Positions 1-4,906 of a DNA stretch of 7,057 nucleotides are shown here, in pieces. This stretch comes from Candidatus Aenigmatarchaeota archaeon (GTDB lineage Archaea; Aenigmatarchaeota; Aenigmatarchaeia; CG10238-14; SCSR01). Position 1 is the stretch's first letter, and every line of letters starts with the position of its first letter. Position numbers and translations under genes: made by a program. The stretch spans positions 1 through 7,057 of the forward strand of contig JASEGN010000043.1 in assembly GCA_030018055.1 (NCBI GenBank), written 5' to 3'. The notes under the pieces are model-generated. The model saw only the letters and a list, made by a program, of their open reading frames with translations. It did no database searches and was not told the DNA's origin.

Positions 1-22
1 TGTTTATCCCTATAATTCTCAA

Positions 23-343
23 GTGGCGAAGAATTCTAAGAAGTCTTATCAATGGTATTGTAGCAGTCTTCGTGATGTTAAAAGAGTTGTTGAGTTGGTT
101 GATGGAAAAATGTTAATTAAAGCGAATGAACTAGAGAAAATTAAACAGATCATTGATATCATAGAGCAGAAAAGAAAAGAAAGGGGAACTGGTAAAAGCG
201 CCTTTACTAAAGAAGAATTGTCTAAAATTTTGGAAATTAGAGATTCGATGAGAAATCCTATTCAACGAGACAAAAAATACAAAACTAAGGATACATTTCT
301 TAAATATGGTGCCATAGAAATGCACCTAAAAATAGAAGAATAA
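23..343 (+). CDS. Small basic protein of unknown function
   Basis: I do not recognise this 106-residue protein. It is rich in Lys, Arg, Glu and Ile and is predicted mostly helical, with a long charged helix at about residues 30-53 and a second at about 61-76. It has no membrane segment, signal peptide or cysteine cluster. The size and charge would suit a nucleic-acid-binding or scaffold protein of a mobile element, but that is inference. The GTG at 23 is only a possible start: the frame is open to the left window edge, no Shine-Dalgarno site precedes the GTG, and no TATA box lies at the right distance inside the window. The true N-terminus may be outside. The stop lies 7 bases before the next gene on the same strand, so the two are probably co-transcribed. 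Confidence 0.6.
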   Translation: MAKNSKKSYQWYCSSLRDVKRVVELVDGKMLIKANELEKIKQIIDIIEQKRKERGTGKSAFTKEELSKILEIRDSMRNPIQRDKKYKTKDTFLKYGAIEMHLKIEE

Positions 344-350
344 ATATAAT

Positions 351-632
351 ATGTGGTGCATTTTGAGAAAAGACACTATAGAAAATATCATAAAAATAGC
401 AAAATGCCTTAAACAAGCAGAAGAAGGCTGGCTTTGGGTTAGGGAAATTGCTAGGAGATGCAAACTGCACCACAAAACAGTATCCCGTCTATTAGACAGA
501 CATTTAGGGATGTTTGTAGAGGTCCAAACAATGGAGCCTTTTAATGTTCGAATGGTAAGGCTAAAGCCAGGAACAGATATTGATGGTATTTTCAGATTTC
601 TTTCGGTTATGGAAAAGATTAATAAAGCCTAA
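351..632 (+). CDS. Winged helix-turn-helix DNA-binding protein
   Basis: A 93-residue protein with the pattern of a small archaeal winged-helix regulator. A leading helix (about residues 9-24) is followed by a helix-turn-helix, with VREIARRCKL as the first helix and turn and HHKTVSRLLDRHL as the recognition helix (about 30-52). A predicted beta wing follows (FVEVQTMEPFNVRMVRLKPG, about 55-74), then a short C-terminal helix. The likely role is cytoplasmic sequence-specific DNA binding, either repressing its own operon or controlling a mobile element. It begins 7 bases after the preceding stop, so translational coupling is likely. A TTG at 363 is an alternative start giving the more usual N-terminus MRKDTIENI, with a weak GGTG four bases before it. 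Family assignment rests on motif pattern only. Confidence 0.72.
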   Translation: MWCILRKDTIENIIKIAKCLKQAEEGWLWVREIARRCKLHHKTVSRLLDRHLGMFVEVQTMEPFNVRMVRLKPGTDIDGIFRFLSVMEKINKA

Positions 633-652
633 TTACTACTAATAAATGCGCC

Positions 653-667
653 AGATATCGAATATCT
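653..667. promoter_or_regulatory. 15-base inverted repeat, possible operator
   Basis: AGATAT-CGA-ATATCT is a perfect inverted repeat with six-base arms. It lies between the winged-helix gene and the TATA-like box of the zinc-ribbon microprotein. Its position about 20 bases upstream of that box and next to a regulator gene would suit an operator. A chance palindrome is not excluded in DNA this AT-rich. Confidence 0.35.
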
Positions 668-681
668 AACCAATAGCCTTA

Positions 682-696
682 AGTTTTTAAAAAACT
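682..696 (+). promoter_or_regulatory. TATA-like promoter of the zinc-ribbon microprotein
   Basis: AGTTTTTAAAAAACT is an A/T block with a TTTTTAAAA core centred near 688. An archaeal start site would then fall near 712-716, just before the TTG at 717. A GGTGAC at 708-713 resembles part of the archaeal Shine-Dalgarno sequence and sits close to that TTG. The core has palindromic symmetry, so it could also bind a dimer. Confidence 0.4.
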
Positions 697-740
697 AATA
701 TAAATAAGGTGACTGCTTGGGGAAATTCAATGGCCAATAT

Positions 741-845
741 ATGACAAAGGTAAATGTACCTTGTAAGAAATGCCATAACCTAGTTAAAGTTGGTGTGTAC
801 GAAAAACTAGAACATTGTCCTTTCTGCAACACAAAATGGGTGTGA
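741..845 (+). CDS. Zinc-ribbon microprotein (CxxC...CxxC)
   Basis: The reading frame from ATG 741 gives 34 residues: CKKC at 8-11, a 14-residue spacer, CPFC at 26-29 and the ending NTKWV. The two CxxC knuckles and the hydrophobic pattern between them (LVKVGVYEKLEHC) match a minimal zinc ribbon that would bind one zinc atom. A TTG at 717 gives a 42-residue version starting MGKFNGQYM; it has a GGTGAC just before it and a better distance from the TATA-like box, so the true start may be 717. An in-frame TAA at 705-707 rules out anything longer. Such ribbons usually bind nucleic acid or protein. No target can be read from the sequence. A hairpin follows the stop, so this looks like a complete small transcription unit. 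Confidence 0.62.
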   Translation: MTKVNVPCKKCHNLVKVGVYEKLEHCPFCNTKWV

Positions 846-853
846 ACTACTTC

Positions 854-895
854 TAGCTGCCGCAAGGAGACTTCTCGGCGATAGCTAAAACTTTT
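854..895 (+). terminator. Stem-loop after the zinc-ribbon gene
   Basis: TAGCTGCCG (854-862) pairs with CGGC (876-879) and AGCTA (883-887), leaving a three-base bulge (GAT) and a 13-base loop. It begins 9 bases after the stop codon and is followed by AAAACTTTT. This is the most GC-rich short stretch around here. It may end the zinc-ribbon transcript or stabilise its 3' end. Confidence 0.45.
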
Positions 896-930
896 AATAA
901 TAATATAAGCTAAATTGAACTTAAATCTAC

Positions 931-971
931 GATTGATTTGTGATTGATTGATTGATTTAAATCAATCAATC
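931..971. repeat. GATT tetranucleotide repeat with a 26-base perfect palindrome
   Basis: Two GATT units, TGT, then four GATT units run into the inverted copy (AATC units), making a perfect palindrome at 946-971 centred on TTTAAA. Each arm is 13 bases. The palindrome contains the stop codon (962-964) of the minus-strand gene. No T-tract follows on either strand, so it does not look like a simple terminator. The same (GATT)nTGT motif fills the array at 1538-1598 inside the same gene. Confidence 0.85.
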
Positions 972-1666
972 GCTAAATACCTTACCCAGCCCTTGTTATC
1001 TTTCTCAAATCGTTGAATTTTATTTGTTCTTCTAACAGTAACAGATAGTAAACCTCGCAGAGCATCCTCTGAAATAGCTAGTTTGGAAGCAAGATCTGTA
1101 TAACTGATTTCCTTTGCACCTTTAACAATGGAGACTAATTCCTGCATCTTAGGTGTAAGAGGCATTTGAGCTTCTATGGCATGTATTTGTGCAGACAATT
1201 CTGATTTAATTGGTTCTGGGGCTTTTTCTGTCGTTTTTTGTAAAGAAATAAGTAAATTTTGGATAATTTCGAACCGTTTTCCTTCGTTTTCTTCATGTTT
1301 TCTAAGTATTTCAATAATTTCTGGTGTTTTGTCTTCAAATTGGAAAGAAAACCAGTCTTTTGTAACCATTTGTGACTCTATTCTGTTCAGAGAGGATTCA
1401 ATTTCTCTAAGAGATTTACTAGTGTAACCTGCTGCAATACCTAGTTGCAACGATTCTTTTTCCAATTCGATCTGACGTGGAGGTCCTGGAACTTCTTCTA
1501 AAGGTACCATAGGCTGCTTTTCCTCAGGTTTTCCAATGATTGATTGATTGATTTGTGATTGATTGATTGATTGATTTGTGATTGATTGATTGATTTGCAT
1601 CGATTCAATCGCTTCGGGGCTGCGCTTTTTTCTAAATAACCACAATAATCGATCGAAAATGCCCAT
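962..1666 (-). CDS. Coiled-coil protein with C-terminal winged helix and GATT-repeat-encoded linker
   Basis: A 234-residue protein in four parts. Residues 1-15 (MGIFDRLLWLFRKKR) form an amphipathic, basic helix that could touch a membrane or partner. Residues 25-43 are a low-complexity INQS-type linker encoded by tandem GATT repeats. Residues 65-165 are charged and predicted helical, with coiled-coil character (SLREIESSLNRIESQM). Residues 172-232 look like a winged helix-turn-helix (ISYTDLASKLAISEDALRGLL, then a wing with RRTNKIQRFEKDNKGWVRYL). A DNA-binding regulator or partition/replication accessory protein is plausible; I cannot assign a named family with certainty. A TTAAATA box centred 25 bases upstream of the ATG indicates a leaderless transcript and supports this start. 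Because the repeat unit is 4 bases, gain or loss of one unit would shift the frame downstream of codon 43 or earlier. The stop codon lies in a palindrome of the same motif. Confidence 0.78.
   Translation of the reverse strand: MGIFDRLLWLFRKKRSPEAIESMQINQSITNQSINQSQINQSIIGKPEEKQPMVPLEEVPGPPRQIELEKESLQLGIAAGYTSKSLREIESSLNRIESQMVTKDWFSFQFEDKTPEIIEILRKHEENEGKRFEIIQNLLISLQKTTEKAPEPIKSELSAQIHAIEAQMPLTPKMQELVSIVKGAKEISYTDLASKLAISEDALRGLLSVTVRRTNKIQRFEKDNKGWVRYLAID
1538..1598. repeat. Tandem GATT tetranucleotide array inside a coding region
   Basis: Thirteen GATT units in three blocks: four units plus TGT (1538-1556), five units plus TGT (1557-1579), and four units plus TGC (1580-1598). The blocks are 19, 23 and 19 bases long. 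An 11-base palindrome, CGATTCAATCG, follows at 1601-1611. On the coding (minus) strand the unit reads CAAT/ATCA and encodes repeated I-N-Q-S. The array is both a tetranucleotide microsatellite and a set of iteron-like direct repeats. Confidence 0.9.
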
Positions 1667-1685
1667 ATTTTTATATTGTTTTGCA

Positions 1686-1708
1686 AGTATTTAACTCTTA
1701 CTTTCACT
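1686..1708 (-). promoter_or_regulatory. TATA box of the GATT-repeat gene, within an AAGTGAGAGTTAAA-like motif
   Basis: On the minus strand TTAAATA (plus 1688-1694) is centred 25 bases upstream of the ATG at 1666, the classic distance for a leaderless archaeal transcript. It overlaps the first copy of a motif that recurs at about 1751-1764 and 1924-1936. Confidence 0.6.
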
Positions 1709-1923
1709 AAATATTCACTTTTTATCTCTGGACTACTACTACCTTTCAATTAAACTCTCACTTTTATAAGGAAAAACCAAACACACGATATTTATATAAT
1801 TTATTATATATTATCATAAAATCATAATTGGTTTTATATTATTATTAGAATATATTAAACAACATATTTTATTTTAGATTTTTTCAATTACAATAATTTT
1901 TAACCATATTTTGAACTATATTT

Positions 1924-1936
1924 TTTAACTCTCACT
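1924..1936. repeat. Dispersed motif, third copy of TTAACTCTCACTT
   Basis: TTTTAACTCTCACTT here closely matches TTAAACTCTCACTT at 1751-1764 and TTTAACTCTTACTT at 1690-1704. All copies are in the same orientation. Two have no gene start at promoter distance on the minus strand, so this is probably not just a shared TATA box; repeated binding sites for one protein fit better. Confidence 0.45.
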
Positions 1937-2077
1937 TAGTATATTTGCACATATCTTTTAATTAAGTAGGCGCTATTTAAAATAATAAGCAAAAAATTAA
2001 GTTTTTATGAGTTTTTAGGTAGATTTTAACTTTTCAATTTTAAAAAAAACAAAAATTAACCGAAAATCTTGAATAAA

Positions 2078-2185
2078 CTAATTAAATAACTTTATTATAT
2101 TGTTTAAACGCACTATTTGCGCAATCTGCCTAAAAGTAGCGCTCTTAATCCAAAACTCATTCCCAGACTTAGTAGGAAACCGCAT
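2078..2185 (-). CDS. Possible 35-residue small protein or gene remnant
   Basis: The minus strand reads MRFPTKSGNEFWIKSATF and then RQIAQIVRLNNIIKLFN before a TAG at 2078-2080. The mix of residues, amphipathic helix and balanced charge looks more protein-like than the opposite strand, and the frame stays open for about 19 codons upstream of the ATG. I do not recognise a family. No clear promoter was found. It lies in the less AT-rich island, so it could be the tail of a decayed gene or a chance frame within a non-coding RNA. Confidence 0.25.
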   Translation of the reverse strand: MRFPTKSGNEFWIKSATFRQIAQIVRLNNIIKLFN

Positions 2186-2273
2186 GTACACGATCTTGCT
2201 TAATTTTATTTTGGTTATTCGTTTTAACCTCTTACAATTTTTTCAACCATTAATATTTTATTTCACTAAATAC

Positions 2274-2333
2274 GCAAGCCAGCTTAATAGCTGGCGCATT
2301 TAACTAAAAAGAAGGCAAATTTTGCCTTTTCTT
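2274..2333 (+). terminator. Double hairpin with T-tract (bidirectional terminator candidate)
   Basis: GCCAGCT (2278-2284) and AGCTGGC (2289-2295) form a perfect 7-base stem with a TAAT loop. A second hairpin follows: AAGGC (2312-2316) pairs with GCCTT (2324-2328) around an A/T-rich loop, and TTTTCTT follows it. On the other strand the same hairpin is followed by TTCTTTTT, so it could end transcription both ways. It closes the less AT-rich island at 2104-2300. Confidence 0.5.
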
Positions 2334-2402
2334 AAGCTAAAAAGTTCATCTAATAAGCATTATGTCTACTTTTGTCTTACTTTTCTTATACACCTTGTAT
2401 GC

Positions 2403-2415
2403 GAAAGATTTAAAT
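2403..2415 (+). promoter_or_regulatory. BRE/TATA promoter of the nuclease-fold gene
   Basis: GAAAG followed by ATTTAAAT closely fits the archaeal BRE plus TATA consensus. The TATA centre lies 28 bases upstream of the ATG at 2440, so transcription should begin at or next to the start codon. Confidence 0.65.
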
Positions 2416-2439
2416 CGTAAGATACTATAAATAAGCATA

Positions 2440-2928
2440 ATGAAAGAAAACAAAGAGTATCTTGCATATTTGGGTGAATGTTACGTTCAACTTGAGTTAG
2501 CCAAAAGAAGATTTAAAACCTTTAAAATGTTTAACTTTTCATGCGATTTAATTGGCGAAAATTGGGCTAAAATCGAAATCAAATCTGCGCTTCCTTCGTG
2601 GTGCAGGGCATACAAAGAAAAAGTTAACAAAACATATGAATATAAGCACTGGCAATTCAGGGTTACAACTGAGGGACAAAGGGAAAGCGACTTTTTTATC
2701 TGCGTGCCCTTTGAAAGCTTAGATCAACCACCTCTAGGATTTTTTATTTTCCCTAGAGGATCTTTAAAAACTTTAGGAAAAAGCGATATTATTTCAGTTT
2801 TTGAGTCTGATATAAAGGGTTACTTTAAAAAATCAAACAAGGAGAATAAATTTAAATATTTGAACAACTGGGATTTGATATTGAAATTTAAAGAAGAAAC
2901 AAGACAAGAAAATTTATCAACTCTTTAG
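2440..2928 (+). CDS. PD-(D/E)xK nuclease-fold protein
   Basis: A 162-residue cytoplasmic protein with the core pattern of the PD-(D/E)xK (restriction endonuclease-like) fold: an N-terminal helix with GECYVQLELAKR (Glu13), a strand with CDLI (Asp36), then WAKIEIKSA with the E-x-K pair (Glu46, Lys48). Further strands follow (WQFRV near 71-75, SDFFICVP near 83-90 and GFFIFPR near 100-106). This arrangement resembles the Holliday-junction-resolvase-like endonuclease group often found in archaeal mobile elements and defence loci. Asp36, Glu46 and Lys48 would be the metal-dependent catalytic set, so the protein looks active. The substrate is unknown. The start is fixed by a strong leaderless promoter. 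The gene stands alone, and its stop overlaps by 3-4 bases the stop of the convergent TFB-like ORF, with a shared terminator hairpin. It could also be a solitary restriction-type or repair enzyme. Confidence 0.68.
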   Translation: MKENKEYLAYLGECYVQLELAKRRFKTFKMFNFSCDLIGENWAKIEIKSALPSWCRAYKEKVNKTYEYKHWQFRVTTEGQRESDFFICVPFESLDQPPLGFFIFPRGSLKTLGKSDIISVFESDIKGYFKKSNKENKFKYLNNWDLILKFKEETRQENLSTL

Positions 2929-2941
2929 TTGATAAGTTTTT
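2909..2941. terminator. Symmetrical bidirectional terminator over two convergent stop codons
   Basis: TTATCAACT (2914-2922), loop CTTT and AGTTGATAA (2927-2935) form a perfect 9-base stem, extended by a G-T pair and four A-T pairs (AAAA on the left, TTTT on the right). T-runs flank it on both strands. It contains the TAG of the nuclease-fold gene (2926-2928) and the TAA of the convergent ORF (2925-2927), so one element can serve both genes. Confidence 0.72.
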
Positions 2942-3203
2942 CATACAGCTCTCCATAAATCTTTCTAACGTATTCTATTAATTTTAATACGTCAACACCA
3001 TAAAACTCAGCAACATACTCTACTTTCCCCAGCTTCATCCTTTCCCATAAAACTTTATAGGTCATAGCAGCAATCACTGCTTTTCCCTTTTCCTCTTCTT
3101 TTACGCTTATCCTTTTCTCATTAACAAACCTTTTGCACTCTTCTAAAACAGCATTAAAAATATTCTCTCCAAACCTTTTTGCGACAGGATATTTTTCTAA
3201 CAA
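2925..3203 (-). CDS. Single cyclin-repeat TFB-like protein (repeat 1 only)
   Basis: A 92-residue ORF that matches residues about 65-146 of the larger TFB-like protein just upstream: VAKRFGENIFNAVLEEC against VAERFGEDVFDAILEEC, AAMTYKVLWER against AAMTYKVLMER, and VEYVAEFYGVD against VDYVAECYGVN. It therefore contains cyclin repeat 1 and ends before repeat 2. The start is a TTG at 3203 overlapping the upstream stop (TTGTTAG), so translation may be coupled. It carries no zinc ribbon and no helix-turn-helix of its own. It is either a working half-protein that pairs with a partner or, equally likely, a truncated duplicate whose repeat 2 was lost at the junction with the convergent nuclease gene. 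The frame is intact, which favours recent origin or some selection. Confidence 0.55.
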   Translation of the reverse strand: MLEKYPVAKRFGENIFNAVLEECKRFVNEKRISVKEEEKGKAVIAAMTYKVLWERMKLGKVEYVAEFYGVDVLKLIEYVRKIYGELYEKLIN

Positions 3204-3928
3204 GTTATTTTGCTAGCTTTCCACGCATAATCCAATCTTTTGTTTTCTCTTAATACCCTCGTTATGCTTGTTATAGTTTGTGGTGTTGTTTTTGCTTTTT
3301 CTGCAACTTCGGATCTTGTAATCCTACAATTCCTATCTGTAAGATACACACATGTTGCTGCGATTGACGTTGCTTTGAATCTCCTTAGAATATCCTTGTT
3401 CTTTTCATAAAATTGTATTGCACTTTCATCAGGAAGACCTAATTCTCTAGCATACTTTCTTATATATGACTCAACATCTGGCTTAGAAATCTTTTCCATT
3501 CCATAAAGGTTCTTGAAGTATTTTAATAATTCCCATCTGTTAACACCATAACATTCAGCAACGTAATCCACTTCTATTGGTTCTTTTCTTTCCATCAAAA
3601 CTTTATAAGTCATAGCAGCAACTGTTGGTTTTCTTTTCCTTGCCTTTCTTTTCTCTTTAACAAACGCTCTACATTCTTCTAATATAGCATCAAAAACATC
3701 CTCTCCAAACCTCTCTGCAACACGATATTCTTTTAGCACTTTCATCAGGGCTCTATATCTCACATATTCGTGATAAGTTCCAAGTCCCTTCCTCCTCGCC
3801 AAATCCTTCTTATATTCATGCCATGATGTATAACCTTTTTCTCTCATCCATTGTGGCATGCCGCTAGCTCTCTCTGTAAAACCCTTCTCGGACGATTCTG
3901 TTTGGCTTTCAGTTTTTAGCTCTTCCAT
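3197..3928 (-). CDS. TFB/TFIIB-like cyclin-fold protein lacking the zinc ribbon
   Basis: A 243-residue protein. Residues 65-145 and 150-232 resemble the two cyclin repeats of archaeal transcription factor B. Repeat 2 is the clearest: RFKATSIAATCVYL followed by a helix-turn-helix (RITRSEVAEKAKTTPQTITSITRVL is the stretch at 202-226). TFB normally begins with a zinc ribbon and B-finger that recruit RNA polymerase; both are missing. In their place is a charged tail and a module at 24-60 with two related motifs, YTSWHEYKKDLARRKG and TYHEYVRYRAL. Without the ribbon the protein could bind TATA-binding protein and promoter DNA but probably not load polymerase, so it may act as a repressor or alternative factor. 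That is inference. Full TFB is about 300 residues. A TATA-like block 20-28 bases upstream of the ATG supports the start. The repeat-1-only paralog follows directly. Confidence 0.66.
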   Translation of the reverse strand: MEELKTESQTESSEKGFTERASGMPQWMREKGYTSWHEYKKDLARRKGLGTYHEYVRYRALMKVLKEYRVAERFGEDVFDAILEECRAFVKEKRKARKRKPTVAAMTYKVLMERKEPIEVDYVAECYGVNRWELLKYFKNLYGMEKISKPDVESYIRKYARELGLPDESAIQFYEKNKDILRRFKATSIAATCVYLTDRNCRITRSEVAEKAKTTPQTITSITRVLRENKRLDYAWKASKITC

Positions 3929-3943
3929 ACGTAATAAAACAGC

Positions 3944-3962
3944 GGATAAAACTTTTATCTCT
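3944..3962 (-). promoter_or_regulatory. TATA-like promoter of the TFB-like gene
   Basis: The minus strand reads AGATAAAAGTTTTATCC, giving two overlapping TATA-like cores centred about 20 and 28 bases upstream of the ATG at 3928. The more distal one fits a leaderless transcript. It is also an inverted repeat (GATAAAA-G-TTTTATC), so it could bind a dimeric regulator. Confidence 0.45.
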
Positions 3963-4054
3963 TTTGCTTTTTATTAAGAGTTTCTGGCTCTCGAGCAAAC
4001 GTTTAAAATTCTAGTTTTATCGCAAAAATCCCGATCGTGCTGATGTGCAAGAAC

Positions 4055-4070
4055 CAAAAAAATTATTAAT
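4055..4070 (+). promoter_or_regulatory. BRE/TATA promoter of the metallopeptidase gene
   Basis: CCAAAAAAATTATTAAT is A-rich BRE-like sequence plus a TATA-like core centred about 28 bases upstream of the ATG at 4094. The 165-base gap to 3928 thus holds divergent promoters. Confidence 0.5.
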
Positions 4071-4093
4071 CTTTAACTGATAAACTAGCATCT

Positions 4094-4843
4094 ATGGAGC
4101 CTGAAGATATAGAGGATTTTGTCAAGGAGTTGCTGAAAGATTATCCGATAAATGTAAAAGTGGAAATTTTAGAGACATATGAAATAGATGAATTAGACCG
4201 AAGTCAGAGACAACTTTATGGACCTCCGGTCGGACCAAGAATGATAGCTGATTCCAACCTGAAAAATCCTAGGATATTTATCGAAAAATTGGCACTGGCT
4301 TTTTATCCAGCCGAGGAGTTTAAAGCTAAAATTGCCCACGAAACTTTTCATATCGCTGCCAAATATTTAGGTTACAGAAGTGTGTTAGAAAGGGTTTACC
4401 TGGAATATACAAGAATGTTTCCTATAAATTTCCTTATAAGATTATTAACTCATACCTTTAATAATTTGTGGGAGTCTTGTACAGACCAAGAGGTTATTAC
4501 TCATAGCTTAGGGAAGGAGTTATACAAACTAAGAAAACATCAATCAAACTATCGTCTTAAAGTTCCAAATATTTATAAGCCTAGAGATGATGATGAGATG
4601 TTTTTAGTGATGTCACAAGATTGGCATGTTTCTATATCTTTTCACTTAGCTGGATTGAAAGAAGAAGCAAAAGATCTCGATAACCTGCTTATCGAGTGCA
4701 AAAGAAAGCAAGGAATACGAGATGAACTTCTTCGAGAATATAATAGGTTTATTGCTTGTATGAGCATTAAAAATCCTCCAACTGAACAAAAAGTGAGAAA
4801 TAGTTTTAACCAAATATTGGATTTGTATGTAAAAATAGGGTAA
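4094..4843 (+). CDS. Gluzincin-like zinc metallopeptidase
   Basis: A 249-residue protein with an HExxH zinc site: AHETFH, His82, Glu83, His86. About 40 residues later comes WESCTDQE, which contains ExxxD (Glu127, Asp131), the usual third-ligand motif of gluzincins such as thermolysin and M48-type peptidases. Glu83 would be the catalytic base and Glu127 the third zinc ligand. No signal peptide or clear membrane segment is seen; residues 108-126 are only moderately hydrophobic. It is therefore probably a cytoplasmic peptidase. The C-terminal 100 residues are helical and charged and may bind the substrate. I cannot place it in a named family. It is transcribed divergently from the TFB-like gene, so a link (cleaving a regulator) is possible but unproven. 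The reading frame is intact and the motifs complete, so it looks functional. Confidence 0.66.
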   Translation: MEPEDIEDFVKELLKDYPINVKVEILETYEIDELDRSQRQLYGPPVGPRMIADSNLKNPRIFIEKLALAFYPAEEFKAKIAHETFHIAAKYLGYRSVLERVYLEYTRMFPINFLIRLLTHTFNNLWESCTDQEVITHSLGKELYKLRKHQSNYRLKVPNIYKPRDDDEMFLVMSQDWHVSISFHLAGLKEEAKDLDNLLIECKRKQGIRDELLREYNRFIACMSIKNPPTEQKVRNSFNQILDLYVKIG

Positions 4844-4906
4844 TCTTAGCTATAATTTTTCATTTCTGCTAACTTTTTAGGTTTATATTGTGGATATTAC
4901 CTTTAA

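Larger units (their letters stand above)
1667..2439. other. Long AT-rich region without a confident gene
   Basis: About 770 bases separate the divergent starts at 1666 (minus) and 2440 (plus). From 1770 to 2100 the sequence is extremely AT-rich, with A- and T-runs and no convincing ORF. It holds three copies of a motif close to TTAACTCTCACTT (plus strand) at about 1690-1704, 1751-1764 and 1924-1936. From 2104 to 2300 the composition is clearly less AT-rich, and the island ends in two hairpins. The region could hold an origin, a regulatory zone or a non-coding RNA; none of these is proven. Confidence 0.6.

Noticed and set aside
1176..1427. Plus-strand frame of 83 codons
   Set aside because: Antisense to the coiled-coil/winged-helix gene, no promoter, composition of a shadow frame.
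1538..1598. GATT blocks as a CRISPR array
   Set aside because: Spacers are only TGT or TGC, repeats are simple tetranucleotides, and no cas-like gene is present.
1498..1749. Minus-strand frame with a TTG start that also encodes INQS repeats
   Set aside because: It overlaps the better-supported 234-residue gene; the repeat peptide appears in every frame because the unit is four bases, and the TATA-like box at about 1767 would start transcription after its TTG. Kept only as the frame a slipped repeat would enter.
2104..2300. tRNA gene in the less AT-rich island
   Set aside because: No GGTTCAAATC-type T-loop, no acceptor-stem pairing and no anticodon arm could be fitted.
2100..2303. Plus-strand 67-codon frame with hydrophobic stretches
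   Set aside because: It starts with a TTG that overlaps the TATA-like box, so a transcript from that box would begin after the start codon; residues look like chance reading of T-rich DNA.
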